From JBEAOO01 sp041164825 (GTDB lineage Bacteria; Pseudomonadota; Gammaproteobacteria; Burkholderiales; Burkholderiaceae_C): DNA of 19,895 bases. The translations under genes and the position numbers were made by a program. The stretch spans positions 1 to 19,895 of the forward strand of contig JBEAOO010000182.1 in the NCBI GenBank assembly GCA_041164825.1, given 5' to 3'. Below the pieces are notes generated by a model, which was not told the DNA's origin, made no database searches, and worked only from the letters and a program-made list of their open reading frames with translations. This document shows, piece by piece, positions 6,701 through 14,874 of this stretch (within the stretch, counting starts at the first letter, position 1; each line of letters starts with the position of its first letter).

Positions 6701-9328
6701 ATGAGCAAGACACTGATCATTGCGGAGAAGCCCAGCGTCGCACAGGACATCGTGCGCGCCCTGACCCCCACGGCTGGCAAGTTCGAGAAGCACGACGACC
6801 ACTTCGAGAGCGACCAGTACGTGGTCACCAGTGCAGTCGGCCACTTGGTGGAGATCAAGGCGCCCGATGAGTACGACGTGAAGCGCGGCAAGTGGAGCTT
6901 CGCCCACCTGCCCGTCATCCCGCCGCACTTTGACCTCGCCCCCATCGACAAGGCCAAGAGCCGCCTCAACGCGGTGGTGAAGCTGGTGAAGCGCAAAGAC
7001 GTGGGCGACCTGATCAACGCCTGTGACGCGGGCCGCGAGGGCGAGCTGATCTTTCGCCTGATCATTCAATATGCAGGCACCGAGAAAAAGCCCATCGACA
7101 AGCCGGTGCGCCGCCTGTGGCTGCAGAGCATGACGCCGCAAGCGATTCGCGATGGCTTTGAGAAGCTGCGCAGCGATGAAGAGCTGCGCGGCCTCTCGGA
7201 CGCCGCACGCAGCCGCAGCGAGGCCGACTGGCTGGTGGGCATCAACGGCACGCGCGCCATGACGGCCTTCAACAGCCGCGATGGGGGCTTCTTTCTCACC
7301 ACCGTGGGCCGGGTGCAAACGCCCACGCTGTCGATCGTGGTGGAGCGCGAAGAAAAAATCCGCAAACACGTCTCGCGCGACTACTGGGAAGTGCGCGGCA
7401 CCTTTGACGCGCAAGCCGGGCAGTACGACGGCAAGTGGTTCAACCCAGCGTGGAAGAAAAACGCCGACGACGCCGAGCTGCGCTCCGACCGCCTGTGGAC
7501 CGAAGCCGAAGCGCGCGCCATTGAGCAAGCCTGCCTGGGCCAGCCCGCCACGGTGACGGAAGAAGCCAAGCCCAGCTCGCAAAGCGCGCCGGGTTTGTTT
7601 GACCTGACCTCGCTGCAGCGCGAGGCCAACTCGAAGTTTGGTTTCTCGGCCAAGACCACGCTCTCGATCGCGCAGGCGCTGTATGAGAAGCACAAGGTGC
7701 TGACCTACCCGCGTACCGACAGCAAGGCGCTGCCGGAAGACTATGTGAGCGTGGTGAAAGACACCATGGCGATGATCGCCAGCGAAGACATGCCGGGCCC
7801 GCTGCGCGCGCTGGCTGCCCACGCTCGCACGGCCATCAACGGCGGCTACGTGAAGCCCAACAAGCGCATCTTCGACAACACGAAGGTCTCAGATCACTTC
7901 GCCATCATCCCGACGCTGCAAGCCCCGCGCAGCCTGACCGAGATCGAGGCCAAGCTCTACGACATGGTGGTCAAGCGCTTCTTGGCGGTGTTTTTCCCGC
8001 CGGCCGAGTTCATGGTCACCACGCGCATCAGCACGGTGAAGGCCGCGGCGCAGGCGTACACGTTCCAGACCAATGGCAAGGTGATGGTGAAGCCGGGCTG
8101 GCTGGCCATCTACGGCAAAGAAGCGCAAGACGAAGACGCCAACCTGGTGCCGGTGCAACCCGGCGAGGTGGTGCGCACCGAGGCCGTGGACGTGAAGGCG
8201 CTGAAAACCAAGCCGCCCGCGCGCTACAGCGAAGCCACGCTGCTGAGCGCCATGGAAGGCGCCGGCAAGATGATCGACGACGACGAGCTGCGCGAAGCCA
8301 TGGCCGAGAAGGGCCTGGGCACACCAGCCACACGCGCGCAGACGATTGAAGGTTTGATCCTGGAGAAGTACATGCTGCGCGAGGGCCGCGAGCTGGTGCC
8401 CACGGCCAAGGCCTTCCAGCTGATGACGCTGCTGCGCGGCCTGCAGGTAGAAGAACTCACCAAGCCCGAACTCACCGGCAACTGGGAACACCAGCTGGCC
8501 GAGATGGAAAAGGGCCGCCTGAGCCGCAGCGACTTCATGGCCGAGATTGCGGCCATGACGCAGCGCGTGGTGGCCAAGGCCAAAGAGTACGACCGCGACA
8601 CCATCCCCGGCGACTACGCAACGCTGCAAACCGCCTGCCCCAACTGCGGCGGCGTGGTGAAGGAGAACTATCGCCGCTTCACCTGCCAGGGCAAGAGCGG
8701 CGCCAGCGAGGGCTGCGGTTTCTCGATGGGCAAAATCCCGGCCGGCCGCAGCTTTGAGCTCAACGAGGTGGAAGCCTTTTTGACGAACAAAAAGATCGGC
8801 CCGCTGGACGGCTTCCGCTCCAAAGCGGGTTGGCCTTTTGCGGCCGAGCTGAAGCTGGTGTTTGATGCCGAGGTGAACAACTGGAAGCTGGAGTTCGACT
8901 TTGGCGAAGACGCGCGCAAGGAAGGCGAGTCGGGCGAGGCGATTGATTTTTCAGACCAACAAAGCCTGGGCGCCTGCCCGAAGTGCGGCGGCCATGTGTT
9001 TGAACACGGCAGCAACTACGTGTGCGAGCACAGCGTGGGCGACAAGGTGAACTGCGATTTCAAGACCGGCAAAATCATCTTGCAGCAAGCGGTGACGCGC
9101 GAGGAGGTGACCAAACTCCTGCAAACCGGCAAGACCTCGCTGCTCGAAAACTTCGTCTCCAACAAGACCCGCCGCAAGTTCAAAGCCATGCTGGCCTACG
9201 ACAAGAAGGAAGGCAAAGTGAGCTTCGAGTTTGAACCCCGCGCGGCCAAGGCCCCGGCGGCGGGCAAGACGGCAGCGACCAAGGCGCCGGCCGCCAAAAA
9301 GACGGCGGCGCGCAAGACGGCGGGTTGA
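6701..9328 (+). CDS. topB: DNA topoisomerase III (type IA)
   Basis: The product has 875 residues. It cleaves one DNA strand through a 5'-phosphotyrosine link and passes the other strand, acting in decatenation and in resolving recombination and replication intermediates. The ATG at 6701 has AAGGA at 6693-6697 and starts the TOPRIM motif MSKTLIIAEKPSVAQDI. The acidic motif DAGREGE (109-115) has Gly in place of the second Asp, as in other members of this TopB subgroup. The active-site Tyr336 is in LTYPRTDS. The C-terminal part has two Cys-rich zinc-ribbon-like modules starting at Cys646 (ACPNCGG) and Cys759 (ACPKCGG). The last 28 residues (about 848-875) are a Lys/Ala/Pro-rich tail resembling histone-H1-like bacterial DNA-binding tails. 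It has its own terminator at 9371-9397 and is divergent from the SET operon. Confidence 0.95.
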   Translation: MSKTLIIAEKPSVAQDIVRALTPTAGKFEKHDDHFESDQYVVTSAVGHLVEIKAPDEYDVKRGKWSFAHLPVIPPHFDLAPIDKAKSRLNAVVKLVKRKDVGDLINACDAGREGELIFRLIIQYAGTEKKPIDKPVRRLWLQSMTPQAIRDGFEKLRSDEELRGLSDAARSRSEADWLVGINGTRAMTAFNSRDGGFFLTTVGRVQTPTLSIVVEREEKIRKHVSRDYWEVRGTFDAQAGQYDGKWFNPAWKKNADDAELRSDRLWTEAEARAIEQACLGQPATVTEEAKPSSQSAPGLFDLTSLQREANSKFGFSAKTTLSIAQALYEKHKVLTYPRTDSKALPEDYVSVVKDTMAMIASEDMPGPLRALAAHARTAINGGYVKPNKRIFDNTKVSDHFAIIPTLQAPRSLTEIEAKLYDMVVKRFLAVFFPPAEFMVTTRISTVKAAAQAYTFQTNGKVMVKPGWLAIYGKEAQDEDANLVPVQPGEVVRTEAVDVKALKTKPPARYSEATLLSAMEGAGKMIDDDELREAMAEKGLGTPATRAQTIEGLILEKYMLREGRELVPTAKAFQLMTLLRGLQVEELTKPELTGNWEHQLAEMEKGRLSRSDFMAEIAAMTQRVVAKAKEYDRDTIPGDYATLQTACPNCGGVVKENYRRFTCQGKSGASEGCGFSMGKIPAGRSFELNEVEAFLTNKKIGPLDGFRSKAGWPFAAELKLVFDAEVNNWKLEFDFGEDARKEGESGEAIDFSDQQSLGACPKCGGHVFEHGSNYVCEHSVGDKVNCDFKTGKIILQQAVTREEVTKLLQTGKTSLLENFVSNKTRRKFKAMLAYDKKEGKVSFEFEPRAAKAPAAGKTAATKAPAAKKTAARKTAG

Positions 9329-9370
9329 GTTTCAGCGTGGCGCGATGATGGGCGCCAACGCATCACATCG

Positions 9371-9397
9371 AGGGCGATCCATGGGGTCGCTCTTTTT
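9371..9397 (+). terminator. Intrinsic terminator of topB
   Basis: It lies 42 bases after the topB stop. The stem pairs 9371-9380 with 9384-9393 around an ATG triloop and includes two G-T wobble pairs. It runs into TCTTTTTC. Stem and T-tract together make a good Rho-independent terminator for topB. Confidence 0.75.
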
Positions 9398-9446
9398 CAT
9401 GGGGCGGCGTGGCGTGCCAGTTCTTGGCATCCGCTCTCGACTCGGG

Positions 9447-9485
9447 CTCTCGGCTCTCGGCTCTCGGCTCGGGCTCGGGCTCGGG
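9447..9485. repeat. Short tandem repeat, 3 x CTCTCGG then 3 x CTCGGG
   Basis: Three perfect copies of the heptamer CTCTCGG (9447-9467) pass directly into three perfect copies of the hexamer CTCGGG (9468-9485), with degenerate units on both sides. It lies between the topB terminator and hairpin-element copy 1, in the 336-base gene-free stretch 9329-9664. It looks like a slippage-prone minisatellite that could vary in length between strains. Confidence 0.8.
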
Positions 9486-9516
9486 TTCGTTTGACGATCG
9501 GCGCGAGGGCGGCGAT

Positions 9517-9660
9517 GTGCGTCGTCACGGCATGCCACGACCGGTTCGGAGGCGCGCTGTGCCGCATTCGCTTAACGCAGGTCAAGGAGGAGCCGGCCGC
9601 AGGCTGGCGGAGAACGCGGAGCAAAGCGAATGCCGCACAGCGCGCCTCGCGCCAGGGCCT
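9517..9660. repeat. Dispersed hairpin element, copy 1
   Basis: An approximately 140-base element that recurs at 19381-19521 in the same orientation with only scattered substitutions and about one indel. Its core is a near-perfect inverted repeat: arms 9551-9573 and 9624-9646 match at 22 of 23 positions. They enclose a second hairpin (9592-9598 with 9602-9608, GCA loop; one G-T pair). The 5' flank GTGCGTCGTC with GGCATGCC nearby is shared with copy 2. It lies between the convergent ends of topB and the amidase gene, 4 bases from the latter's stop. The size, palindromic form and 3'-end position suggest a REP/BIME-like or MITE-like element. No transposase and no clear target-site duplication are visible. 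Confidence 0.85.
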
Positions 9661-9664
9661 CCAT

Positions 9665-10570
9665 CTAAATCCGCCGATGCCCCAAAGCCGGCAGTTGCCG
9701 CCGCACGTCAGCCAGGCGCTGCAGGTCGATGTCGGCCAGCACCACGCCTTCGCCTTCGGCTTGCACGGCCAGCACCTCACCCCAGGGGTCGATGACCAGA
9801 CTGTGGCCCCAGGTGCGGCGGCCGTTGGGGTGCAGGCCGCCTTGGGCGGGGGCGATGACGAAGCATTGGTTCTCGACCGCGCGGGCGCGCAGCAGTAGCT
9901 CCCAATGGGCAAGGCCCGTGGTGTGGGTGAAGGCGGCGGGCACGGCGATCAGGTCGCAGGGCCGGGCCATCAGCGCGCGGAAGAGTTCGGGGAAGCGCAG
10001 GTCGTAGCAGATGCTCAGGCCCACGCGCAGCGGCACGGCGCCGGCCGCTGAAATGGCATCGGCCGATGTGGCAAGCACGGCGGGCAGCAGCGCATCAAAG
10101 GCCACCGGCGTGTCACCCGCCTCCAGCACGCGCGCTTCGTCATACCGCTCGCGGCCGTTGTCAAAGCTGAAGAGGTGGATCTTGTCGTAGCGGGCGGCCA
10201 GCGTGCCGTCGGGCGCCCACACGGTGCAGGCGTTGCGCACGCGCTGCACGGGCGCGGCGGGGTCGGCACCAGCGAGTTGCAGCGGCAGCGTGCCGCCGAT
10301 CACCCACAGCTCGTGCTTGCGGGCCGCGCGCGACAGCATGGCCTGCATGGGGCGCTGCGTGTCGGTCGCGGCCACCGTTTGTCCGAGGGCCACACCAGGC
10401 TCGGCGATGGCGAGTTTGTCGCGGTCGCTCTGGCCCATCAGGCAGAAGTACTCGGGCAGCGCCACCAGTTGCGCGCCGGCGGCGGCGGCTTGCTGAATCA
10501 GCGCTTCAGCGTGGGCCAGGTTCTCGTCGCGGTCGGGGCCGGACACCATTTGCAGCGCGGCGATTTTCAT
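9665..10570 (-). CDS. Carbon-nitrogen hydrolase (nitrilase family), probable deaminated-glutathione-type amidase
   Basis: The product has 301 residues. The nitrilase superfamily triad is present: Glu40 (LPEYF), Lys130 (YDKIHLF) and Cys188 (SICYDLRFPELFR). The HLF and CYDLRFPELFR context resembles the Nit1 branch, which hydrolyses deaminated glutathione, a metabolite-repair role. The exact substrate is inferred, and other omega-amidase-like activities are possible. The ATG at 10570 is preferred because AGGAG sits 10 bases upstream. A TTG at 10579 would be too close to that ribosome binding site. The gene starts 36 bases after the yhdP-like gene on the same strand, so the two are probably co-transcribed. 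In other proteobacteria, for example Pseudomonas aeruginosa, this pair is followed by tldD. Here the hairpin element and topB follow instead. Confidence 0.9.
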   Translation of the reverse strand: MKIAALQMVSGPDRDENLAHAEALIQQAAAAGAQLVALPEYFCLMGQSDRDKLAIAEPGVALGQTVAATDTQRPMQAMLSRAARKHELWVIGGTLPLQLAGADPAAPVQRVRNACTVWAPDGTLAARYDKIHLFSFDNGRERYDEARVLEAGDTPVAFDALLPAVLATSADAISAAGAVPLRVGLSICYDLRFPELFRALMARPCDLIAVPAAFTHTTGLAHWELLLRARAVENQCFVIAPAQGGLHPNGRRTWGHSLVIDPWGEVLAVQAEGEGVVLADIDLQRLADVRRQLPALGHRRI

Positions 10571-10606
10571 CTGGGGCAAGCTCCTGGGCGATCAAACGGT
10601 CTGGGG

Positions 10607-13600
10607 TCAGCGGGGCTCGGAGGCCGCCGACGACGCGGGCTCGGCGGCCCCCGCGGGCAGCGGCACGGCCTCGCCCGGCGGGCGCTCCACCTTGTCGATT
10701 TTGGGGTCGGCCCACGGGCCGGTGACGTGGAATTCGCGCGTGCTGGCTTCGGCCAGCGGACGGCGCAAAAACATCTGCGCCAAGAAGGTGCCCAGGCCCA
10801 CGGCCGGGTTGATGGCGGCGTAGGCCAGCGACATGCCGCCGGCATTGATGTCGGGCACGATCACCATGCGCAGGTCCTGGGTTTCGCGCTGCAGCTGTGC
10901 CGAGCCTTCCATCAGCACCGCCGCCTGCACACCGCGCATGCGCAGGTTGTGGGTATGGGCCACGCCTTGGCGGATGTCGATGTCGCCAGTGATGGCGTCA
11001 AACGCGAAGCCCTCCTGGAACACGTCGCGGAAATCAAAGGCCAGCCGGCGTGGCAGCGATTGCAGGCTGAGCACGCCCAGCAAGCGGCCAGCGCCGGCAT
11101 CGGCCTTCAAAAACTGGCCCGAATCAATGGCCAGCTTGACGTTGCCGCCCAGGCTCGCAAAGTCGAGGTTGAGCGGTGAGCCGGCCCAGCCGAGCTGGCC
11201 GCTGAGCGCGCCGCGCCCGCCGCGGATGGTGCGGCCCGCGCCCAAGCGCTCCAGCAGCGCGCCACTGTCGGCCATGTCGAGCTTGAAATCGAGCGTGGAG
11301 CGGCGGCGCTGCGGCGCTGCACCCGGCTCGGTGGCCCAGCGGCCGTTGGCGGTGAACTTGGCCTCGGGGCCGGTGAGGTTGAGCTTGTTGAGCCGCCACT
11401 CGCGCACCCCGCCCTCGCTGCGGTTGATGGCGTCGATCTCCAGCCGGCCGAGGCGCTTGCCGCGCAGCTCGAAGTCGTCAACCACGATGTCGAGCGCGGG
11501 CACGCTGGCGGGCGGCTCACTGAGCAGGGTTTCGACTTCGGCGGCGTCGTTCGGCGGCAGCGACAGGCGCGCCAAGCGCGCTTGCACGCGGGCCGGCGTG
11601 GTGCCGCGCGCGGGGCGGTATTCGACGCTGCCACTGCCTTGCTCGGCCTCGACGGTGGCGCGCCACAGGCCCTCGTCGCGGCTGATGCCGGCCACCAGGC
11701 GGCGCACGGTGCGCGGGCCCCAGCTCAGCGACTGAGCTTGGAGCGCCAGGCGGGTGGGAAAGTAGCCCTCGGCGTTGGGATCGACCGACGTGGCCGAGGC
11801 GGTGGGCGCCAGCCACGGCGCCACGGCCGCCTCCCATTCGTCCACCGACACGGCCGCGAGTTGCGCCACAGCCTGCACGCCCTGCGCCGGGCGCGGCGGG
11901 CCGTCAAACAGGCCGATGCCGCCGCGCAGCACCCGCGGGCTGGCGCCCGAGACATCGCGCAGGTACTCGGCCTGCACGGCGCGGCCCCAGTTGAAGACCA
12001 GCGTGTCGCGCAGGGCCTGGCCAGCCGCGCGCGATTCGGGCACGACGCTGGTTTGATAGCGCAGGGCCGTCGGCGCGTCGGCCGCTTTGCGCAGCGGCGC
12101 GGGCAGGTCGACGGTGAGGCCCACGGCGTCGCTGGTGACCAGCACCTCTTGCACGCCTTGCACCCAGCCCAGGCGTGCGTCATAGCGGGTTTGGCCGCTC
12201 AGGCGCTGGGCAATCACCGGCACGGGGCCCAAGTAGCTGGCTTGGCGCAGCGCCTCGGCCGTGGCCGTGCCTTGGCCGGTGAAACGCAGCGCGCCCTCGC
12301 GGTCGGTGCCACCGTCAAAACGCAATTCACCGCCCAGCAGCTGGGCGCTGGCCTCGCTGATGCGCAGGCTGCGCTCGGTGAAGTCCACCTGCCCTCGGGC
12401 GGCCGCCAGCAGGGGCGTTTGCGGGTTGATGCGCACGTCGTTGCCAGCCAGTTGCACCTGGCCGGTGACGGTGGTGGCTTCGGCGTTCAGCAGCGGAATC
12501 ACCAGGCCCAGGCGCAGATCGGCGTCGCCACTGGCCTGGGTGTCGGCCAGTGCGTGGTCGATCATGGCGCCCACGGGCGAGGCCTTCACGTAGCGCAGCA
12601 TGTCGTTGGCCGGGCCACGGGCCTGGCCCTCCACCTTGAGCACCGAGTTCTGCATCAGGTCGGCGATGCCGCCGTTGATGTGCTGCAACTGCACGCCGTA
12701 GATCTGCGCCTGGGCATCGCGGAAGGCCAAACTGGCGCGGTCAAACACCAGCTCGCCCGACACCTGGCTCATCGCCGGCCACTCCGGCGTGTGGCCGGGC
12801 ACGGTGGCGGGCACATAGGCCAACACGCCCTTGTCGATGCGGGCACTGACGTGGAACGCGTCTTTGGGCTGGCGACTTTGGTGGAAGGGGACATCCCACA
12901 AATCACCCTGCACGCGGAAGTCGGCACGGGTGACGGTGCCGCCCTGCACGGCGCGCGCCACGTAGTCGCGCGCATCATCGCCCACGCCCAGCGGCAGGTA
13001 GCGCGCCACGCGCATGGCCTGGCCGTTGCGCACCTGGCCGCTCAGCGCCAAGCGCCCCGGCAGCCGGCCGCCGGTGCCAATGCCCTGGCCCGCGCCAGTG
13101 GCCCACTGGGCGTTGAAGTCGCCCTGCATGTCGGCATTGGCAAAGCGCGCGTCTTGCACTTGCACGCTGATCTGCGGCGCGGCCCCCGGCCGCTTGGCGT
13201 CGGTCACCGGGTCGATGCGCCAGCCGACCTGCGCTTGCAGGCGCTGCAGCGGCACCTTGGATTCCTGGAACACGCCGGGCAAATCGACCTGGCCCTCGGT
13301 GATGTTGAGCTGGGCGCTGCCACCGCGCTCGGTGGCTTGCAGGTCGAGCGATGCGCCGCGCAGGCCGGGGCGGCCCAAGGCTTTGGCGGCGGCGGCGGGG
13401 CGAGCAGCCAGGGCCAGGTCTTGCAGTTGGCCGCGCAGTTGGTAGTGGGCGGGCGCGTCGATCGGGCCGTCCCAGCGCCAGGCAATGTTCTGCGCCGTGC
13501 CCTCGGGCTGCAGCTCGGCCAGCAGCGCATTGAGCGAGGCGCCCAGCGGCACGCGCGAGGCCAGCGCGGCGAGCGTGGCGAGGTCGAGCCGCTGGGCGGT

Positions 13601-14731
13601 GAACTCGCCGCTCGTGGCCAGCTCGCCCGGGCGCTGGCGCCAGGCCAGGCGCAGGTCGCCGGCCGGCCAGCGCACGCCGTCACCGGTCACAAACGCCAGC
13701 TGCTGCAGCTGCACGCTGGCGCGGTCGTCTCGTCGCTCGCCCACCAGGCGGCCTTGCACCGCTTGCACCACCAGCGGCGCCAAGGTTGGCCGAAACCGCA
13801 GGGCCACCTCGCGCAGCGCCACATCGGCGGTGATGCCGCGTGCCTGGCCCTGGTCGATGTCGATCCAGGCGCGCAGCGCGCCGCGGCCTTGTTGCAACTC
13901 AAACGGCAAATCCACGTGCTGGCGCAGCTGGGCCACGTCGGCCAGCGGCAGTTGGGCGTTGAGCTCGCCGCTCCATTGCCGCAGGTCGCCGCGGCGGCCA
14001 AACACCGGGCCATTGAAGCGCCCCACCAGCGTGAACCGATCGCCCCAGCCGGCAGGCGGCGTGGCGTCCAGCCGAAGATCGTGGCGGCGCAGGCCATTGC
14101 GCAGCACGATCTGGACGTCGGACAAGGCCAGCGGCGGCGCTTGGCGCTGCTCATCGGTCCAGCGCAGCGTGCCACCGCGCAGCACCAGTTCGCGCTGGCT
14201 GAACAGCCAATCGAGCGCGGGCGAGTCGGCTTGGCCGGGTGCGCCCAGTGCCACGCCGGCGGCAAACAGGCGGCCTTGCGCGTCGCGGCGGATGTCGAGA
14301 TCGGCCCGGTCGATCAGCAGCTGCTCAAAACCCGGGTGCGGCGCCAGCAGCGAGCGCGGGCTGAGCGTGGCGGTGATGTGCGCAAAGGCCAGCGCGGTGC
14401 GGCCTTGGGCGTCGAGCAATCGCACGTCTTGCAGCGTGAGTGTGGGCACCCAGCTGTGGGCGGTGACGACGATGCCGCCGAGCTTGACCGGCACGCCCAG
14501 CGCCCGACTCGCCTGCTGCTCCAGCTGCGGGCGCCATTGGTTGATGTGCGGCAGAATCCCCCAGTAGAGAGTCAGCCATGCCAAGAGCACTATGCTGCCG
14601 AGCAACAGCACCCCAGCCACGGCCCAACGCGCCGTGGCCGCAGCCCACCGCCGCAGCCCTTGGGGGCGCGTGGCGGCAACGGCAACGACAGCGGAAGTGG
14701 GGAGCGACGTGACTGTTGGGATCAAGGACAT
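10607..14731 (-). CDS. yhdP: YhdP-family (AsmA-like) large envelope protein
   Basis: The product has about 1374 residues. One N-terminal transmembrane helix (about residues 33-58) is followed by a very long periplasmic part rich in beta-strand repeats and by an AsmA-like C-terminal region (including the YAAINPAVGLGTFLAQ and FHVTGPWADPKI segments). Proteins of this family (TIGR02099/YhdP, DUF3971) bridge the periplasm. In E. coli, YhdP, TamB and YdbH carry phospholipids towards the outer membrane. The length agrees with the family. The ATG at 14731 places the membrane helix close to the N-terminus. Upstream in-frame starts (14818, 14854) add a low-complexity stretch and are less likely. No strong ribosome binding site supports any of them. 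It is followed by the amidase gene and is divergent from glnE, with a 143-base gap. A 1098-codon open frame on the opposite strand is a composition artefact. Confidence 0.9.
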   Translation of the reverse strand: MSLIPTVTSLPTSAVVAVAATRPQGLRRWAAATARWAVAGVLLLGSIVLLAWLTLYWGILPHINQWRPQLEQQASRALGVPVKLGGIVVTAHSWVPTLTLQDVRLLDAQGRTALAFAHITATLSPRSLLAPHPGFEQLLIDRADLDIRRDAQGRLFAAGVALGAPGQADSPALDWLFSQRELVLRGGTLRWTDEQRQAPPLALSDVQIVLRNGLRRHDLRLDATPPAGWGDRFTLVGRFNGPVFGRRGDLRQWSGELNAQLPLADVAQLRQHVDLPFELQQGRGALRAWIDIDQGQARGITADVALREVALRFRPTLAPLVVQAVQGRLVGERRDDRASVQLQQLAFVTGDGVRWPAGDLRLAWRQRPGELATSGEFTAQRLDLATLAALASRVPLGASLNALLAELQPEGTAQNIAWRWDGPIDAPAHYQLRGQLQDLALAARPAAAAKALGRPGLRGASLDLQATERGGSAQLNITEGQVDLPGVFQESKVPLQRLQAQVGWRIDPVTDAKRPGAAPQISVQVQDARFANADMQGDFNAQWATGAGQGIGTGGRLPGRLALSGQVRNGQAMRVARYLPLGVGDDARDYVARAVQGGTVTRADFRVQGDLWDVPFHQSRQPKDAFHVSARIDKGVLAYVPATVPGHTPEWPAMSQVSGELVFDRASLAFRDAQAQIYGVQLQHINGGIADLMQNSVLKVEGQARGPANDMLRYVKASPVGAMIDHALADTQASGDADLRLGLVIPLLNAEATTVTGQVQLAGNDVRINPQTPLLAAARGQVDFTERSLRISEASAQLLGGELRFDGGTDREGALRFTGQGTATAEALRQASYLGPVPVIAQRLSGQTRYDARLGWVQGVQEVLVTSDAVGLTVDLPAPLRKAADAPTALRYQTSVVPESRAAGQALRDTLVFNWGRAVQAEYLRDVSGASPRVLRGGIGLFDGPPRPAQGVQAVAQLAAVSVDEWEAAVAPWLAPTASATSVDPNAEGYFPTRLALQAQSLSWGPRTVRRLVAGISRDEGLWRATVEAEQGSGSVEYRPARGTTPARVQARLARLSLPPNDAAEVETLLSEPPASVPALDIVVDDFELRGKRLGRLEIDAINRSEGGVREWRLNKLNLTGPEAKFTANGRWATEPGAAPQRRRSTLDFKLDMADSGALLERLGAGRTIRGGRGALSGQLGWAGSPLNLDFASLGGNVKLAIDSGQFLKADAGAGRLLGVLSLQSLPRRLAFDFRDVFQEGFAFDAITGDIDIRQGVAHTHNLRMRGVQAAVLMEGSAQLQRETQDLRMVIVPDINAGGMSLAYAAINPAVGLGTFLAQMFLRRPLAEASTREFHVTGPWADPKIDKVERPPGEAVPLPAGAAEPASSAASEPR

Positions 14732-14874
14732 GAACAAACCGGGACGCCAGGCGCTGGCACGGGACGACAGCGGCACCCCTTCCGCGCTGCATGGCACGGC
14801 CGCCTTCGAGACGGCCATTGTCGCCGCGAGCTGGGCCCGGCTCCGGCCGCCCACCCGCTGAAACAGGGGCCTTT

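Noticed and set aside
7025..7045. Loss of the second Asp in the TopB acidic motif (DAGREGE in place of DxDREG).
   Set aside because: The same Gly occurs in other TopB proteins such as that of Bacillus subtilis, so it is a subgroup feature and not a defect.
6611..7822. In-frame upstream extension of the SET protein to 580 residues.
   Set aside because: The extra 400 residues are antisense to topB and are low-complexity. The SET domain starts near 6610.
9447..9485. Possible CRISPR-like array.
   Set aside because: Units are 6-7 bases and contiguous with no spacers, so this is a simple tandem repeat.
9397..9912. Open frame running from the amidase into hairpin copy 1.
   Set aside because: It is out of frame with the amidase, and its tail is the translated repeat.
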